A stretch of 64,000 nt of DNA from Kalmanozyma brasiliensis GHG001 (taxonomy: Eukaryota; Basidiomycota; Ustilaginomycetes; Ustilaginales): NCBI RefSeq assembly GCF_000497045.1, contig NW_015961988.1, forward strand, positions 1 to 64,000, read 5' to 3'. Position numbers and translations under genes: made by a program. Numbering within the stretch: position 1 is the stretch's first letter; every line of letters starts with the position of its first letter. This document shows positions 38,280 through 49,300 of this stretch, piece by piece. Under the pieces are notes generated by a model. That model was not told the DNA's origin. It made no database searches and saw only the letters and a program-made list of their open reading frames with translations.

Positions 38280-39105
38280 CGCGTGTTGTTGAAGACGCTG
38301 CGAGTCTGTAAGTGAAAAAATCAAATTCAGGGTCCCATACAGGGTCGAGAGGGTCCGACACCGGGTCGCGCAGCCACCCATCAAATATCAGTTGAGAGTA
38401 ACTTATTAATAGTTTCCAAACTTGAATTGCAGACTTGACTTGCTCCAATTTCAATAAGGGTAAAGAAGAGTCTAGGCCCTATTACAACTTATTGTTCAAT
38501 ATTTCACCCTGCAAGGGATGCCCCATGAGGCACACGGCTTGACTGAACAAACTCTCCCAAGCTGTCTGCTCTTCTTGCTCTTGCTCTTGCCAGCCTCGCT
38601 CTTCTTGACAGCTTTGGCACGGTCGAGATGATGGGTGATTTCCTGTCACCTCATTTGCCGCAATTTCTAACTTGAGGCTGGCTCAGCTTGTTCAGTACCA
38701 GCTTGGCTCGCTCGACTCTCCCGTCCCGGTCTACAGTAGTCGGCGTTTCTTCTTGATGACCTACTGGGTGTGTTTGCCACTGTTCGCCGCCTCCTTCTGC
38801 CTCTCCCTTTGCCCATCGTCGTCACGCTCCCTCAGCGAGGTTGCTTGCGCTCCTCGTCAATACCCTAACTCCCTCTCATCCGCCGCTGCATCTATCTTGG
38901 CCGCCTCCTCCTCCTCCTCCTCCTCCTCCTCCTCCTCGATTCGATCGATCGCTCGCTCGCTCGCCGCCTACAGTAGACTCGAGTCAAAGGAATCACATTT
39001 CAGGCCCATCCGATCCACCCAGTCGACTGGCTATCACAGCTGCCATGGCGTGACACAACGACTCTCAAGGCGTCGCATCTAGCATCCAACTAATTGATAG
39101 CCACC
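38280..39105. other. Intergenic region with lower GC patch
   Basis: No gene is supported. 38330-38367 has four GGGTC motifs at 12, 9 and 12 base spacing; in one minus-strand frame they read as DPV/DPL repeats. 38370-38560 is visibly more AT-rich than the surroundings. The last 400 bases form the CT-rich leader or promoter of the histidine kinase. Confidence 0.35.
38903..38937 (+). repeat. (CTC)n microsatellite
   Basis: This is a perfect run of about 11 CTC/CCT triplets, followed by GATC/GCTC tetranucleotide echoes to about 38965. It lies about 170 bases upstream of the histidine kinase ATG, so it is probably in its promoter or leader, where length changes could affect expression. Confidence 0.8.
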
Positions 39106-42100
39106 ATGACAGGCTCCTCTTCTTTTCCCCATGATGAGTGGGGCACCTGGCTCCGTCGATATCAGCTCGGCGATTGGGATCCACGTGCCGTCGTCAATGC
39201 GCCAGATCAACCCACAGATCCAATCACCGTCGTTCGCACTAACTCTGGCTCCCCTACCGCTCCCATCCGCCATGCTCCTCCAGCTCCTCTGGCTGGTACC
39301 GAGGATCCACTCAGACTGGATCCCAATCTCGACTCGCAATCAAGATCCTTCTTCCAGCAAAACGGCTGGCTCGCTGCTCCGCCTCTTCGCCAGCAGCACC
39401 GTCGTCGCGTTCTCGAAGCTATCCATCGTCATGGTGTCAAAGCGTCCAAAGATCTCCTTCTCCACGTCAAACACGCCAAGTCCGTCTTCAAGTGCGCCTA
39501 CGCCTCGGTCATTGTTCAGACTTTCGACGAAGCTTCCTTGCTCATCCTCGCTCAGGACGGCGGTGATTCGCTCGTACAGCACGTTCCTCAGACCGTCAGC
39601 CTATGCTCGCACGCCATGCTCTTGCCCGACGACGAAGTGTTCGTCATCAACAATACAACAGACGACTGGCGCTTTCGCTCCTGTCCTTCTACCTTGGCTG
39701 GCTCAGCCGCAAGCGCACTCGGCAGGCCCATGAATTTCTATGCCTCGGCGCCTCTCATCCTTTCCTACACCCTCGATGGCGTCGAAGGCCTGGTTCAAGT
39801 AGGACGTCTCTGCATCATGGACGAAGAGCCCAGGTCTCGCTTTGAGGACCAGGATGCCGAGCTGCTTTCATCCATTGCAAAAATGGCCGCCGACTCCCTC
39901 GAAAAGGATTTTCAAAGCTCCAGAAACGCAAAGGCGACCGATATGCAACGAAGAATTGGCTCGCTCGTTCGCTTGGTCGACAACACTTCCATCTCACAAG
40001 CCAAAGTCCACCTTCCGCCTTCCATCCTCGCTGGATCCGGCGATGACTACCACCGTTTCTCGAGCGCTGTCCTCGAGCGCGGTTGCAACGATCTCAAGGA
40101 TTGCCTGGGTGCAGCTGCCGTTGCCGCGTTCGACGTCAGCCAGTTTCGCCTCGGGCGGCGCCCCGCTAACGACGCACTCGAAGCTAGCTCGACAACTACT
40201 TCCCCCATTTTGCACCAAGTCGACAGCACTGGCTGTTTCGACCACGCCACGCAGCCCGCAGTCAACCTGCCGCACACTGGTCCTTCTGACGCAGACCGCG
40301 CCAGCAGACCAGCGAAAGCCGACACCGCGCTGCATGCCATCGATGTGCGTCCAGGCTCGTCGCCTCCCAGTCTGTTGGGCTTCTCTGGCCCCCAGGAATA
40401 TCGGCCAAAACTGCCCACCAACGTCGAGGACCTCAAAGCCATCTTTGCGACTCCTTTAGCACGCAGTGCCACCGAGACCAACATGAACACGCGCTGCAAG
40501 TTCTACCGTAGACAGTCTGGACCCTCTGCGCACTACCAAGAGGTCGACGACCAGTCTTTCTATCCCGTCTTGGAGACGGGCGAAAATCCATACATTGCCT
40601 TGCTGCCTTTGGACGACCGAGTGACGTCGTATGCTGTCTGTACCTCGTACGATCAAAACAAGAGTCGTCCCGGCATCATGCTTCTCATCATGTTCACCGC
40701 TCCGGTAAGCTTTGAGGAGCCGGAGCGCTCGTATGTCGAGACCACTACTCAAATCTCGTTCGGCAGCTTGCTCCGTCAAGAACGCTCTTCGGTCGAGTCT
40801 TTTCAGTCCGAATTCCTTCGCCACGTTCAGCACAACCTCCGCACGCCGTTGCACCGCGCACTCGGTGCCGTCGACTACCTGCGTGCAGCCATCGACGTGG
40901 ACGACTCGACTGACAGCATCAAGCTGGATCTGTCCGCCAACGGCGTGCTGTCTACCCTGCTCGAGTCCATCTCGCTCTCAGGTCTCACGCTCAACTCTTA
41001 CATCGATGATCTGCTCAGTTTCCAGACTCTACTCGACCTCAACGAAGGAGTCGTGCCGCCGATCAAACCTTCGCCTACCAACATTGTCAAGCTGGTTGAA
41101 TCGATCGCAGATGAGGAATGGGACTTTGCTCAGCGTCTCGAGCTTCAATCGCGTTCGGTCGGTTCGTCCACATCGCAGGGGGCCCTTCTAAATGCGCTTG
41201 AGCTGATCGTCCAGGCGTCGCCAGAAATACGTGAGCGCGACTGGATTGTCGATGGCAAGTCACTCCAACATATCGTACGTAAGCTCGTCTCGAATGCCCT
41301 TCGCTTCACCAAACAAGGCTATGTCGAGATCAGCATCGCGATTGCTGCGCCCATCGCTGGGATTGAAGGCATCGTCCATGCCTTTGACGCCTCATCACAG
41401 CTCGAGATTGTCGTGGCAGATACCGGCGTCGGCATGACGGAAGAATTTTGCAAGAACCAGCTCACCACGCCATTCAGTAAGGCTGACTCTTTCCGTGACG
41501 GCATCGGTCTCGGCATGGCCATCGTGTCATCAGAGCTGGAGAAGTGTGGCGGAACCTGGTCTGTCGTCTCCGAGGTCAACGTTGGTACGCGAATGTCCGT
41601 TCAACTCCCCGTTCAACCGACCAGAACTCAATACCCTCGTGCTCGATCGAGTGAGGTGGATCAGAGCTCGAATGCTTCCAGGCTTGCCGTCGCCAAAGTA
41701 GCCTTCCTCGGCTTCGAGACGCGCGGTCTCGACAGGCTGGCTACCGCGATCTTCGATCACTTTGCACCCTTGGGAGGCCTCGAAACGACGCACGATCATG
41801 CTGAAGCTGATTGCATCATTATGCCTGAACGCGAGGCGACGAAGCTAGATTCGGGTCCCGAGCCGTTCTTGGCGCACGTCAAGCCAGACGCAAGATTCGT
41901 CGTGATCAGCTCGTCCTACCTCACCAAGAAAAAGGGGCTCGAGAAGTTTGACGGAAGGGCGGTCCTGCTTCTATCGACGCCACATGGGCCCACCTCGATG
42001 CGACTTATGGAGACCTTCCTGTCAGATCTGGAGCCGATGCAGATTCGCACTGCCGATCCTGCACCCAACACTCTTCAGCACAGGCCCAGCGTCATCGGGA

Positions 42101-42675
42101 CAGAGCTTTTAAACCATGACAAGCATCATCGCAACGGAACTGACTGCTCCAGCCAGTCCGAAAGCGGTCTTAGGCCTCACGATGGTGCTGCCGTTGTTTT
42201 GCAAGACACAATTGGATCGTTCAGCGTCAATCCAGCCTGGCAGGGCATGGCGGTCGAAGCAAGCAACAACGAATTTCGCGTGCTCGTGGTCGAAGACAAT
42301 CCGATCAACATGAAGCTGCTCACCACGCTCTGCAAGCGCCTCAACATCCGCTACGAAGAGGCGTGCGACGGTGCCGAAGCCGTCACCAAGTTCGAGTCAT
42401 TCCGACCGTCAGTTGTGTTGCTTGACATCTCGCTGCCGGTCCAGGACGGCTTTCAAGCATGCACCCAGATGCGCGCGACGAACCATCCATCCTTCATCGT
42501 AGCCGTCACAGCGCTGGGCTCGGAGGAGGACAAGGCGAGAGGCATCGAGGTCTGCGGGATGGACGCGTGGATGACCAAGCCCGTCTCGATGCGACAGCTC
42601 AAAGCCGATTTGGAGTTCTGGAAGCGCAACTTTGAGCAGCAGCAGGTGCTCGGTCTGAGGAGGACCAGCTTCTGA
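39106..42675 (+). CDS. Cytosolic hybrid histidine kinase (GAF-HisKA-HATPase-REC)
   Basis: This 1189-residue hybrid sensor kinase would start a phosphorelay through an HPt protein. The ATG at 39106 has a strong context (GCCACCATGA); the TTG at 39094 is ignored. A GAF-like sensor region covers about 115-265. The H-box is QHNLRTPLHRALG with H576 as the phospho-acceptor (the common form is SHELRTPL). The ATPase has an N-box (VRKLVSNALRF), DTGVGM around 772, and a GIGLGMAI box. The receiver (about 1057-1178) has acidic ED in VVEDNPIN, phospho-acceptor D1107 (LLDISLP) and K in MTKPVS. No transmembrane segment or HAMP domain is evident, so it is probably a soluble sensor. The input signal is unknown. 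It is intronless and converges on the alcohol dehydrogenase gene with a 200-bp gap. Confidence 0.92.
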   Translation: MTGSSSFPHDEWGTWLRRYQLGDWDPRAVVNAPDQPTDPITVVRTNSGSPTAPIRHAPPAPLAGTEDPLRLDPNLDSQSRSFFQQNGWLAAPPLRQQHRRRVLEAIHRHGVKASKDLLLHVKHAKSVFKCAYASVIVQTFDEASLLILAQDGGDSLVQHVPQTVSLCSHAMLLPDDEVFVINNTTDDWRFRSCPSTLAGSAASALGRPMNFYASAPLILSYTLDGVEGLVQVGRLCIMDEEPRSRFEDQDAELLSSIAKMAADSLEKDFQSSRNAKATDMQRRIGSLVRLVDNTSISQAKVHLPPSILAGSGDDYHRFSSAVLERGCNDLKDCLGAAAVAAFDVSQFRLGRRPANDALEASSTTTSPILHQVDSTGCFDHATQPAVNLPHTGPSDADRASRPAKADTALHAIDVRPGSSPPSLLGFSGPQEYRPKLPTNVEDLKAIFATPLARSATETNMNTRCKFYRRQSGPSAHYQEVDDQSFYPVLETGENPYIALLPLDDRVTSYAVCTSYDQNKSRPGIMLLIMFTAPVSFEEPERSYVETTTQISFGSLLRQERSSVESFQSEFLRHVQHNLRTPLHRALGAVDYLRAAIDVDDSTDSIKLDLSANGVLSTLLESISLSGLTLNSYIDDLLSFQTLLDLNEGVVPPIKPSPTNIVKLVESIADEEWDFAQRLELQSRSVGSSTSQGALLNALELIVQASPEIRERDWIVDGKSLQHIVRKLVSNALRFTKQGYVEISIAIAAPIAGIEGIVHAFDASSQLEIVVADTGVGMTEEFCKNQLTTPFSKADSFRDGIGLGMAIVSSELEKCGGTWSVVSEVNVGTRMSVQLPVQPTRTQYPRARSSEVDQSSNASRLAVAKVAFLGFETRGLDRLATAIFDHFAPLGGLETTHDHAEADCIIMPEREATKLDSGPEPFLAHVKPDARFVVISSSYLTKKKGLEKFDGRAVLLLSTPHGPTSMRLMETFLSDLEPMQIRTADPAPNTLQHRPSVIGTELLNHDKHHRNGTDCSSQSESGLRPHDGAAVVLQDTIGSFSVNPAWQGMAVEASNNEFRVLVVEDNPINMKLLTTLCKRLNIRYEEACDGAEAVTKFESFRPSVVLLDISLPVQDGFQACTQMRATNHPSFIVAVTALGSEEDKARGIEVCGMDAWMTKPVSMRQLKADLEFWKRNFEQQQVLGLRRTSF

Positions 42676-42875
42676 TTCGCGCGCTGGCGAGTCGACAACA
42701 TACACACACTTACACACGCACACATATATTGCATACAGTCACCGAGGGAAACATGGGATCACGATTTGGGACACACTCATCTTATACACCGCACAGGATC
42801 ATGTCGTCACATAGAATCAAGGGAAACGCTTGCATTGAAGTTTGAGTTTGACCTTCGTCCGCGTGCTTGAGCTTG

Positions 42876-44212
42876 TCACTTGTCGACATCCAACACGATC
42901 CTTCCAGCGATCCTTCCATTGATCATGTCCTCGAACACGTTGGGCAGGTCGCTCAACCCCTTGAGCGTGTAGTGCACCTTGACTTTGCCCCGCGAAGCGA
43001 TCTCGAGCGCCTCGTGTGCATCTTGACGATTGCCCACCGCCGAACCGACGATCTTGTGCGTGCACAGCACCGTCTTGAAGATCGACAGCGGCAGGATCGA
43101 GTTGGGCATGCCGACGATCACGAGTGTTCCGCGCGGACGGATGTAGTCCAGCGCAAGCTCGTAGGCGGCGGCACTGGCGGCGGCTACAACGGCGGCGTGC
43201 GCACCGATGCCCCCCGTCGCTTTCTTGATGGTGGTCGCCACGTCCGAGGTCGATTTGAAGTCGACGCTGTTGTGACAATGCGAGAAAGATGATGCGTCTT
43301 TGTCAGTGACTAGGAAAGGACGACACAGTGTGCGGGGAAGGACCTGCAACTTACAAGACTTCACACCCGAGCTCGAGACTCATCTTCTTCTTATCTTCTC
43401 CTGTGTCAATACCGATGACCCGAAGGCCAGCATTCTGAGCATACTGCACGCCTAGATGACCCAATCCGCCGCCCGAACCGGGGATGACGACCCAGTTGCC
43501 GGGCTGAAGATGCGCCTCCTTGAGCGCGCGATAGATGGTCACGCCAGCGCAGAGGATCGAAGCGGCTTGGTCGAGCGCGACGTCGTCCGGAATCTTGGTC
43601 AGGTAGCGCGCTGTGTGTCGGACGTATTGCTGGAACGTTCCGTCGACCGCATCTGTTCGGCAAGCCCATATCAAGCAATTGAGTTTGTCAGCCTATGCAT
43701 AAAACGTCTCCTAGGACAGCGGATCGCAACTCACATCCGCTGGGCTTGTACTGCGGGCAATTGATCTCGTGCGACAGTCGGCAGTATTCACAGTTGAGAC
43801 AGGCATCGGCAATCCACTTGATGCCTACCCTGTCGCCAACTTGCACGTAGTCTTCCGACCCAGGGCCGACGGCTACGACGACTCCAGCGCCCTCGTGGCC
43901 GCCGATCAGCGGCAGCTTGGTCGGGGCTGGCCAGTCACCTTGCAGTGCATGCAGGTCTGAATGGCAGACTCCCGTGAACAAGATCTGATGAAGGGACAGC
44001 AAACAGTTGAGAATTAGCATTCGTGGACGCTGGAGGCTGCTGCTGAACAAAACACTCACTCTGACCAGCACTTCGCCCGGGCTCAGGTCGGACTGCTTGA
44101 CATTATCCAGCTCCTTGATGGAGATCTTTTCCGGCCCGCCGTTCTCGTAGAAGATGGCCACGCGGTTGGCGGATGCCAGGTCCAATTGAGTCTCGCGAGG
44201 ATCTTGCACCAT
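42876..44212 (-). CDS. ADH1: Zinc alcohol dehydrogenase, four exons
   Basis: Exons (minus) are 44212-44060, 43984-43735, 43652-43355 and 43266-42876; the introns are 75, 82 and 88 nt with GTGAGT or GTAAGT donors and CTGAC/CTAAT-type branch sites. The joined protein has 363 residues. Catalytic zinc ligands are C58 (CHSDLH), H81 and E82 (IGGHEG). Structural zinc ligands are C113, C116, C119 and C127. The NAD site is [10 protein letters not shown]. It closely follows the yeast-type tetrameric ADH pattern (HALQGDWP), so ethanol/acetaldehyde interconversion in the cytosol is likely. No mitochondrial leader is visible. A TATA-like TATATA lies 91 nt upstream. The symbol denotes the family; the paralogue is not certain. 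Confidence 0.92.
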
Positions 44213-44302
44213 CTTGAGGCTCTTCTTCTTTGCTTGTGAAGGTACTGTCGTCAATAGGGGAAGAAGGTGTGGGGATCCAGTATAGTCGTGGACTCTTGAG
44301 TC

Positions 44303-44308
44303 TATATA
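44303..44308 (-). promoter_or_regulatory. TATA box of alcohol dehydrogenase
   Basis: TATATA (palindromic) lies 91-96 nt upstream of the ADH ATG at 44212, a spacing similar to the TATA of the glyoxal oxidase gene. Confidence 0.5.
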
Positions 44309-46336
44309 CAAGTAGCCTTCAGGAAGGCAGGGTTCCGTCGCACGACATCGTTGCGCCTCCCTCACGGAGGAGCCACTTGCCCTCGGCCCCAAGTCCGTGC
44401 GCGGACGCAAGGAAGACGTCTTGCACAAGCGAGAGAACAGCCAAGGTGGGAACCTTGTCGGGATTGCTACCCCGCAAAATCGAAGCATGCAGCCTCGGCT
44501 GTCAAAATTGTCGCGATAGTGCCCGGTTAACACGGCCACTTTCGTTCCGACGGTGCCCACCCGGCCCTTGCGCTGCAACACACACTGATACACGAGCCAT
44601 ACACCGAGTGTCTGATGCTCCTACGGACTTCGCGGGCCGTCCAGCTCATCAGTTGGGGCCTTCTGTCTACGTTCGTAAGAGCGCATGAACGGCGGTCACA
44701 AGACGTTCCCGTCGCAAACGCTGGCGGACCGCGTGATCCAAACTCGGATTGGAGCTGGCGCCATCGCCTTGAGGCTCCCCGAGCGTTCGCTTCTGCGTCT
44801 CTTCTCTGTGCACTTCAAAGTGGTAAGACCATGAGGAAGGCGGCTGATGCACGGCTCGTCTCTACCGCCATTCGATAAGCAGCCCTTTCAATTGCATAGT
44901 CGCCGCCGACCTCTCCGAGCCTCCTTTCCTCTCGCGGTCGATGCAGGAGGCTTTGACATCAGGAGAGCTGCTGAGTTCTTGCGGGCGATCATCTGCTCAG
45001 AGCATGAGTCGAACGGGCATCGTCGAGCAGGCTTCCTCGATCCGGTCTCGGGCGAGGCTTCTGTAGGAGCAGCTGATACTATGATCCGGGTGGTAATGCT
45101 GGAGACAAAGAAAAGTCGTCAGACTACAAAAACTACACAAGACAGATGAATTTCTTTTCGCCAATTCGTGTTCATGTTGCGATTTCTCCACTGTCAAGAA
45201 ATGCATATTTGCTCCGCTGTCTCAATTTTTGGGCACCGTGTCATTTACAGGTCTTGGTAGCTTTTTGACACCGCAATTTGCAGCAAATATTCTTTCCCTT
45301 GGTTTTAACAAGTCGACTGCAAGCTTAATCAGCAAAATCTCTGCTAACTTAAACCTACCTTTTCATTCAAACGAGCAGACAATTGCAACGACAAACAATT
45401 TGCTCGAGCAAAAATACTGACCCTCTGAGTGAACGAGTGCGACGCTAAGCTTGTGATCACAAAAAATGGATGATCGACACAAGTGTGCGAAGAAATTTTG
45501 TTAGCGACACGCGCGTATCGCCTTGCAAGCCCCCTCGCTAGACTAGTTTTGTATTAATCTGTGGCTTTTTTTGCACGCGGACATGTGAGATAGCGTCTTG
45601 AGGAAAATGTAAGCAAGTATGCCGACAGAATGAAGAGGCCAACAGATAAGTCGAGCTCACTTTGCTGACCGGCTTCGGTGCAACTCATCGCTATCACGAA
45701 TGCTCCCGCCCGCAGGCCTTGAGAGCCGGACGATGGGTCTGAGCAGCTTAGCAAGGCTGCTCGGTATCATAGGGCACGATGATGAGCTGTTGCACGATGC
45801 TTGGTGGCGCGGATAGGAGCAATACCGTATCACAGAGCAGAGGAAGAGGACTTCGCAGAAGGTAGTTTCAGGCTGCGAAGGTGCGGTCCGTTTGGTCGGT
45901 AGACTGACGCGAACATGCATTCAGCCTGACGAAGACAGCCGATAGCGCTGGCCCACAGCGGCGACCAAGAGCGACGTCGAGGCGTACCCGAGACGTTGTG
46001 TTGCGTCCTGCTGTGCTACAGAGAGACCGACTCGTCGGAGAAAGGACGCTAGCACCTCCGCCTTGAAGGGTCCAACTTGACCTGTCAAAAGGGTCGAGAA
46101 GATCTTGGACTCAGCTTCAGATGTGGAGAGCCGACGGTCGCCGTTGAGTCGAGAAATCTTCCACACCGCAGACGCGCGCCCAATTTTTGGCTACGCACAG
46201 ATCAGCCAATCAATCATCGACGTATGTTGCCTTCCCGCCATCATCCTTGTTCTCCCCGACACTTGGCAAGCTCGCATAAGCAGAGGCCGAGCAGAAGCGT
46301 AGCCAGCTCAGCTTCGAGGAGATCGCATCGCCCAAG
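44309..46336. other. Divergent intergenic region with AT-rich island
   Basis: This is 2.0 kb between ADH (-) and the DDB1-like gene (+). No complete gene is supported. A region of clearly lower GC runs from about 45100 to 45540 and contains an open stretch described separately. The remainder has typical local composition with no recognisable motif. Confidence 0.4.
45097..45420 (+). pseudogene. AT-rich open stretch, possible gene or transposon relic
   Basis: From a stop at 45094-45096 the frame stays open for 107 codons to a TGA at 45418-45420, with no ATG. The composition is much more AT-rich than the neighbouring genes. The peptide looks protein-like: a Cys cluster (CSCCDF), then hydrophobic/Gly stretches and an Asn/Thr-rich end (ATTNNLLEQKY). 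I do not recognise a family. In an AT-rich stretch stops are frequent, so 107 open codons is mildly unusual, yet chance cannot be excluded. It may be a relic exon of an inserted element. Confidence 0.22.
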
Positions 46337-49300
46337 ATGCTGTACCTCGCGCACGCCTATGAGGCCTCGGCGGTTCTGCAGACCTTGCCTCTCGCATCTT
46401 TCCTTCCAACGGGGCCGTGTCTAGCTGTCGTCAAGCACTCGACCGTCGAGTTTCTCTCGCTGGCTACTGGTGTGGAGGAATCCCCGTCTTCGGCGGCAGG
46501 ACTTCTCGATCTCGTGCAGACCGTATCGCTTCACGCTCGTATCCTCTCTGTCCAGGCTGTGACAGATCCGAGCTCGTCGAGACAGACCCTCCTCGTCCTC
46601 ACCGATCATTACCGGCCCCGACTCATCAGCCTTGCATCCTCAGTCAATCCCAAGAACGGCGAAGTGATCATCGAAACCACCGCAACATTGGCCCTCGATG
46701 AAGTCGCTCGCTCTCCCGCAGAATCTGCGTTGGGCATCTGGACCGAGCCCTTCTCACCCACCACAATCAAGCTTGGTCAGAGAATCGCACTTAGCCACGT
46801 ATATAAAGGTGTCGCAAAGGTCGTTCCGATGCCAGCTTCCACAGCTTCAACAAACTCGGAAGTAGCAGATGATGCAGATGAGATCATGCACGACGTTTCC
46901 AGCACAAAGACGCCCTCTCCTGGTGTGCAGTTCTCGCAGTCCTTCAGCGTCCGACTGCCACACCCCAATCTGCTGTCGTGCGCAGTGCTCAGTCCCATGT
47001 CCCAGGCCTCCGTCCCCGCCGTTGCTTTGCTCTCTCAGTCCAGCGTGCCTTCGAAGATTCCTGGCTTCGGCGAGCAATGTCTTCCAGTGCTTTCTTTCCA
47101 TTCGGTCCACGTGTCCAGCCAGGACTTCTTGCCCATGCCTTGGGGTCCTCCACGAAAGCCTCCTCGCAGCGGAAGGGACGACGACGACGACAAACGCCTT
47201 GAGGCTCAGTCCTCCTCTGCTGCCACTCAGGCAAGTCGCGACATCAAGGCCGCCAAGAACGACGATAAATCTTCCGCGCGCAAGAAGCATGGCCCTGCCG
47301 CCATGGGCTCCAAAGCGTCCATTGGTGACCTGCGCAAGAGAGAAGAAGATTATGCGAAGACAGACCTCGCTCATTGCCACGTCCCCTTGCCTCACGCTGA
47401 TGCGGTTGGCGCCCACTACGTACATGCACTTCCTGCTCACGTTGGTGGCGGCGTGCTCGTCTTTTCAGAGAACAGCATCCTCTATGTGCCTCCTCCCACG
47501 AATCCTCCCACGTCCACAACTAACAGCGAGTCCGCCGATCCGGCGACGGAAGCCTCAGATGCCAAGGGCAAGAGACGCAAAGCGAGCGAGGGTGGATCCT
47601 TCGAGCCTCGAAGGCGTTCCTCCGGCGCCGCTCAGGCACGAACTTCGCCCGCCAAGACAGAGCAAGTAACGACTGCCGCCACTCCAACACCCTCCAACGA
47701 GAACGGCAAGCGCAGGCGCTCCTCGGTCAATGTGCCCACGAGCGGCGCAGAGACTCCCTCTAACGCCACGACCTCATCTTCAAGCCGTCCGAGGCTGTTC
47801 CGCGTCGGACTCCCACATCCCGTCCAAGTCGTGTCGGTCGTCGACATCGGAGATGCGAGCCCTTCTCAGACTACGGGCACGATCGCCTTCTCCGTTGCCT
47901 TCGCATGCCATTCGGGGGCACTCAACGTACTGCGACTCACCATGCCTGACGGCTCCGAAAGTTCGCCTCTTCCCTTGCAACCCAAGTCGATCAGGGTTGA
48001 GACGCTTGGACACACGTCCCAGCCTGCTGGTTCACAGGCTCTCTCCTACCTCGGCGACGGCCTCGTCTGCGTGGCAAGCGCAACAGGAGACAGCTGCATC
48101 TACAAGATCCAGGAACACAACGCCTCCGACGATGCAGCATCATCGTTGAATGCACAGGTCTTGACACCGCCGTCTTCACCTACAGAGGCAAGACGCAGAA
48201 GACCATCGCAGGCCATCGGTGCACCACCTGCCAATGCAGACCTTCCCTCCGGAGGCTCGCTCGGCGTTGTTGAAACATGGCAATGCCTCGGTCCGGTCGT
48301 CGATTTCGTGGTGGACGATGGCGCGGGCGGAGACCCTACCTCTTCATCCGGCGCACAGGCTAGAATTGTGACGTGCAGCGGAGCTGGTCCGAGTGGTAGC
48401 ATTCGCGAGGCTCGAAGCGGTGCGTCCGTCCAGGACGTGACTTCGCTGCCAATCCCCAACGCGCAGCAGATCTGGCCTGTCCATTCTGGCGACGATGCTG
48501 CCAAATACTCGATGGGCGTCCTCGTCGCATTTGCCACCTCGACGGCTTATTTGCACTTTGATGCCAACGGCGACCTTGCCGACGCTACCGAACGGCTCGC
48601 TGCAGCCGGACCAGATCTGTCCTTGCCTACCATTGCCGCCGCGACGGTGCTCTCCCACAATCAAGGACCTCTACTACTTCGCATCGCCCGAACGGAAGCT
48701 TCACTCGTAAGCTTCACCGACGACAACATTACTAGTCTGCACAAGTGGACGCCCCCGGCTGGCGTTGAGGTGACAGCTGCAAGCGCCAATGCGACCGGCC
48801 AACTGATTCTCGCTCTGAGCGATAAGACTTTGTTGTACTTCCTTGTCGAAGGCGGGACGCTGGTCCAGAAGACCAAGGCCGAGCTAGAGCACGAGGTTTC
48901 GTGTACCGACATCAGCGCGTTGGTTGAAGACAAGGCTGCGCAAATTGTGGCCTGCGGTTTCTGGAAGACGAGAAGCTTTCAGATCTTCTCGCTACCTGAC
49001 CTTGCCCCCGTCGGCCAGGCTTCGGTCGTGCAGCAGCATTGTTCCGCTGTCCCGCGATCCATCCTGCTGCACCGCTTTGCAAGCAAGCAGTCGCAAAGTC
49101 CCTCCGACGGACAAACAAAAGCCTCGCTGAGCAACCGCGACGCCCTCACCCCGCATCTGCTCATCGGTCTCGGAGACGGCACTCTCATCTCGTACAGCTT
49201 AAGCCTCCCCACCAAGGATAGCTACAGCAAGACAGTGGGTCTCTTCGATGCCAAGACGGTATCTCTGGGCACGCAAGCACTCAAGCTCGACGCTTTGGAG

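Noticed and set aside
39019..39105. TTG at 39094 or upstream sequence as the histidine kinase start
   Set aside because: The ATG at 39106 has a near-ideal context and begins a sensible protein. TTG starts are not expected in this kind of genome.
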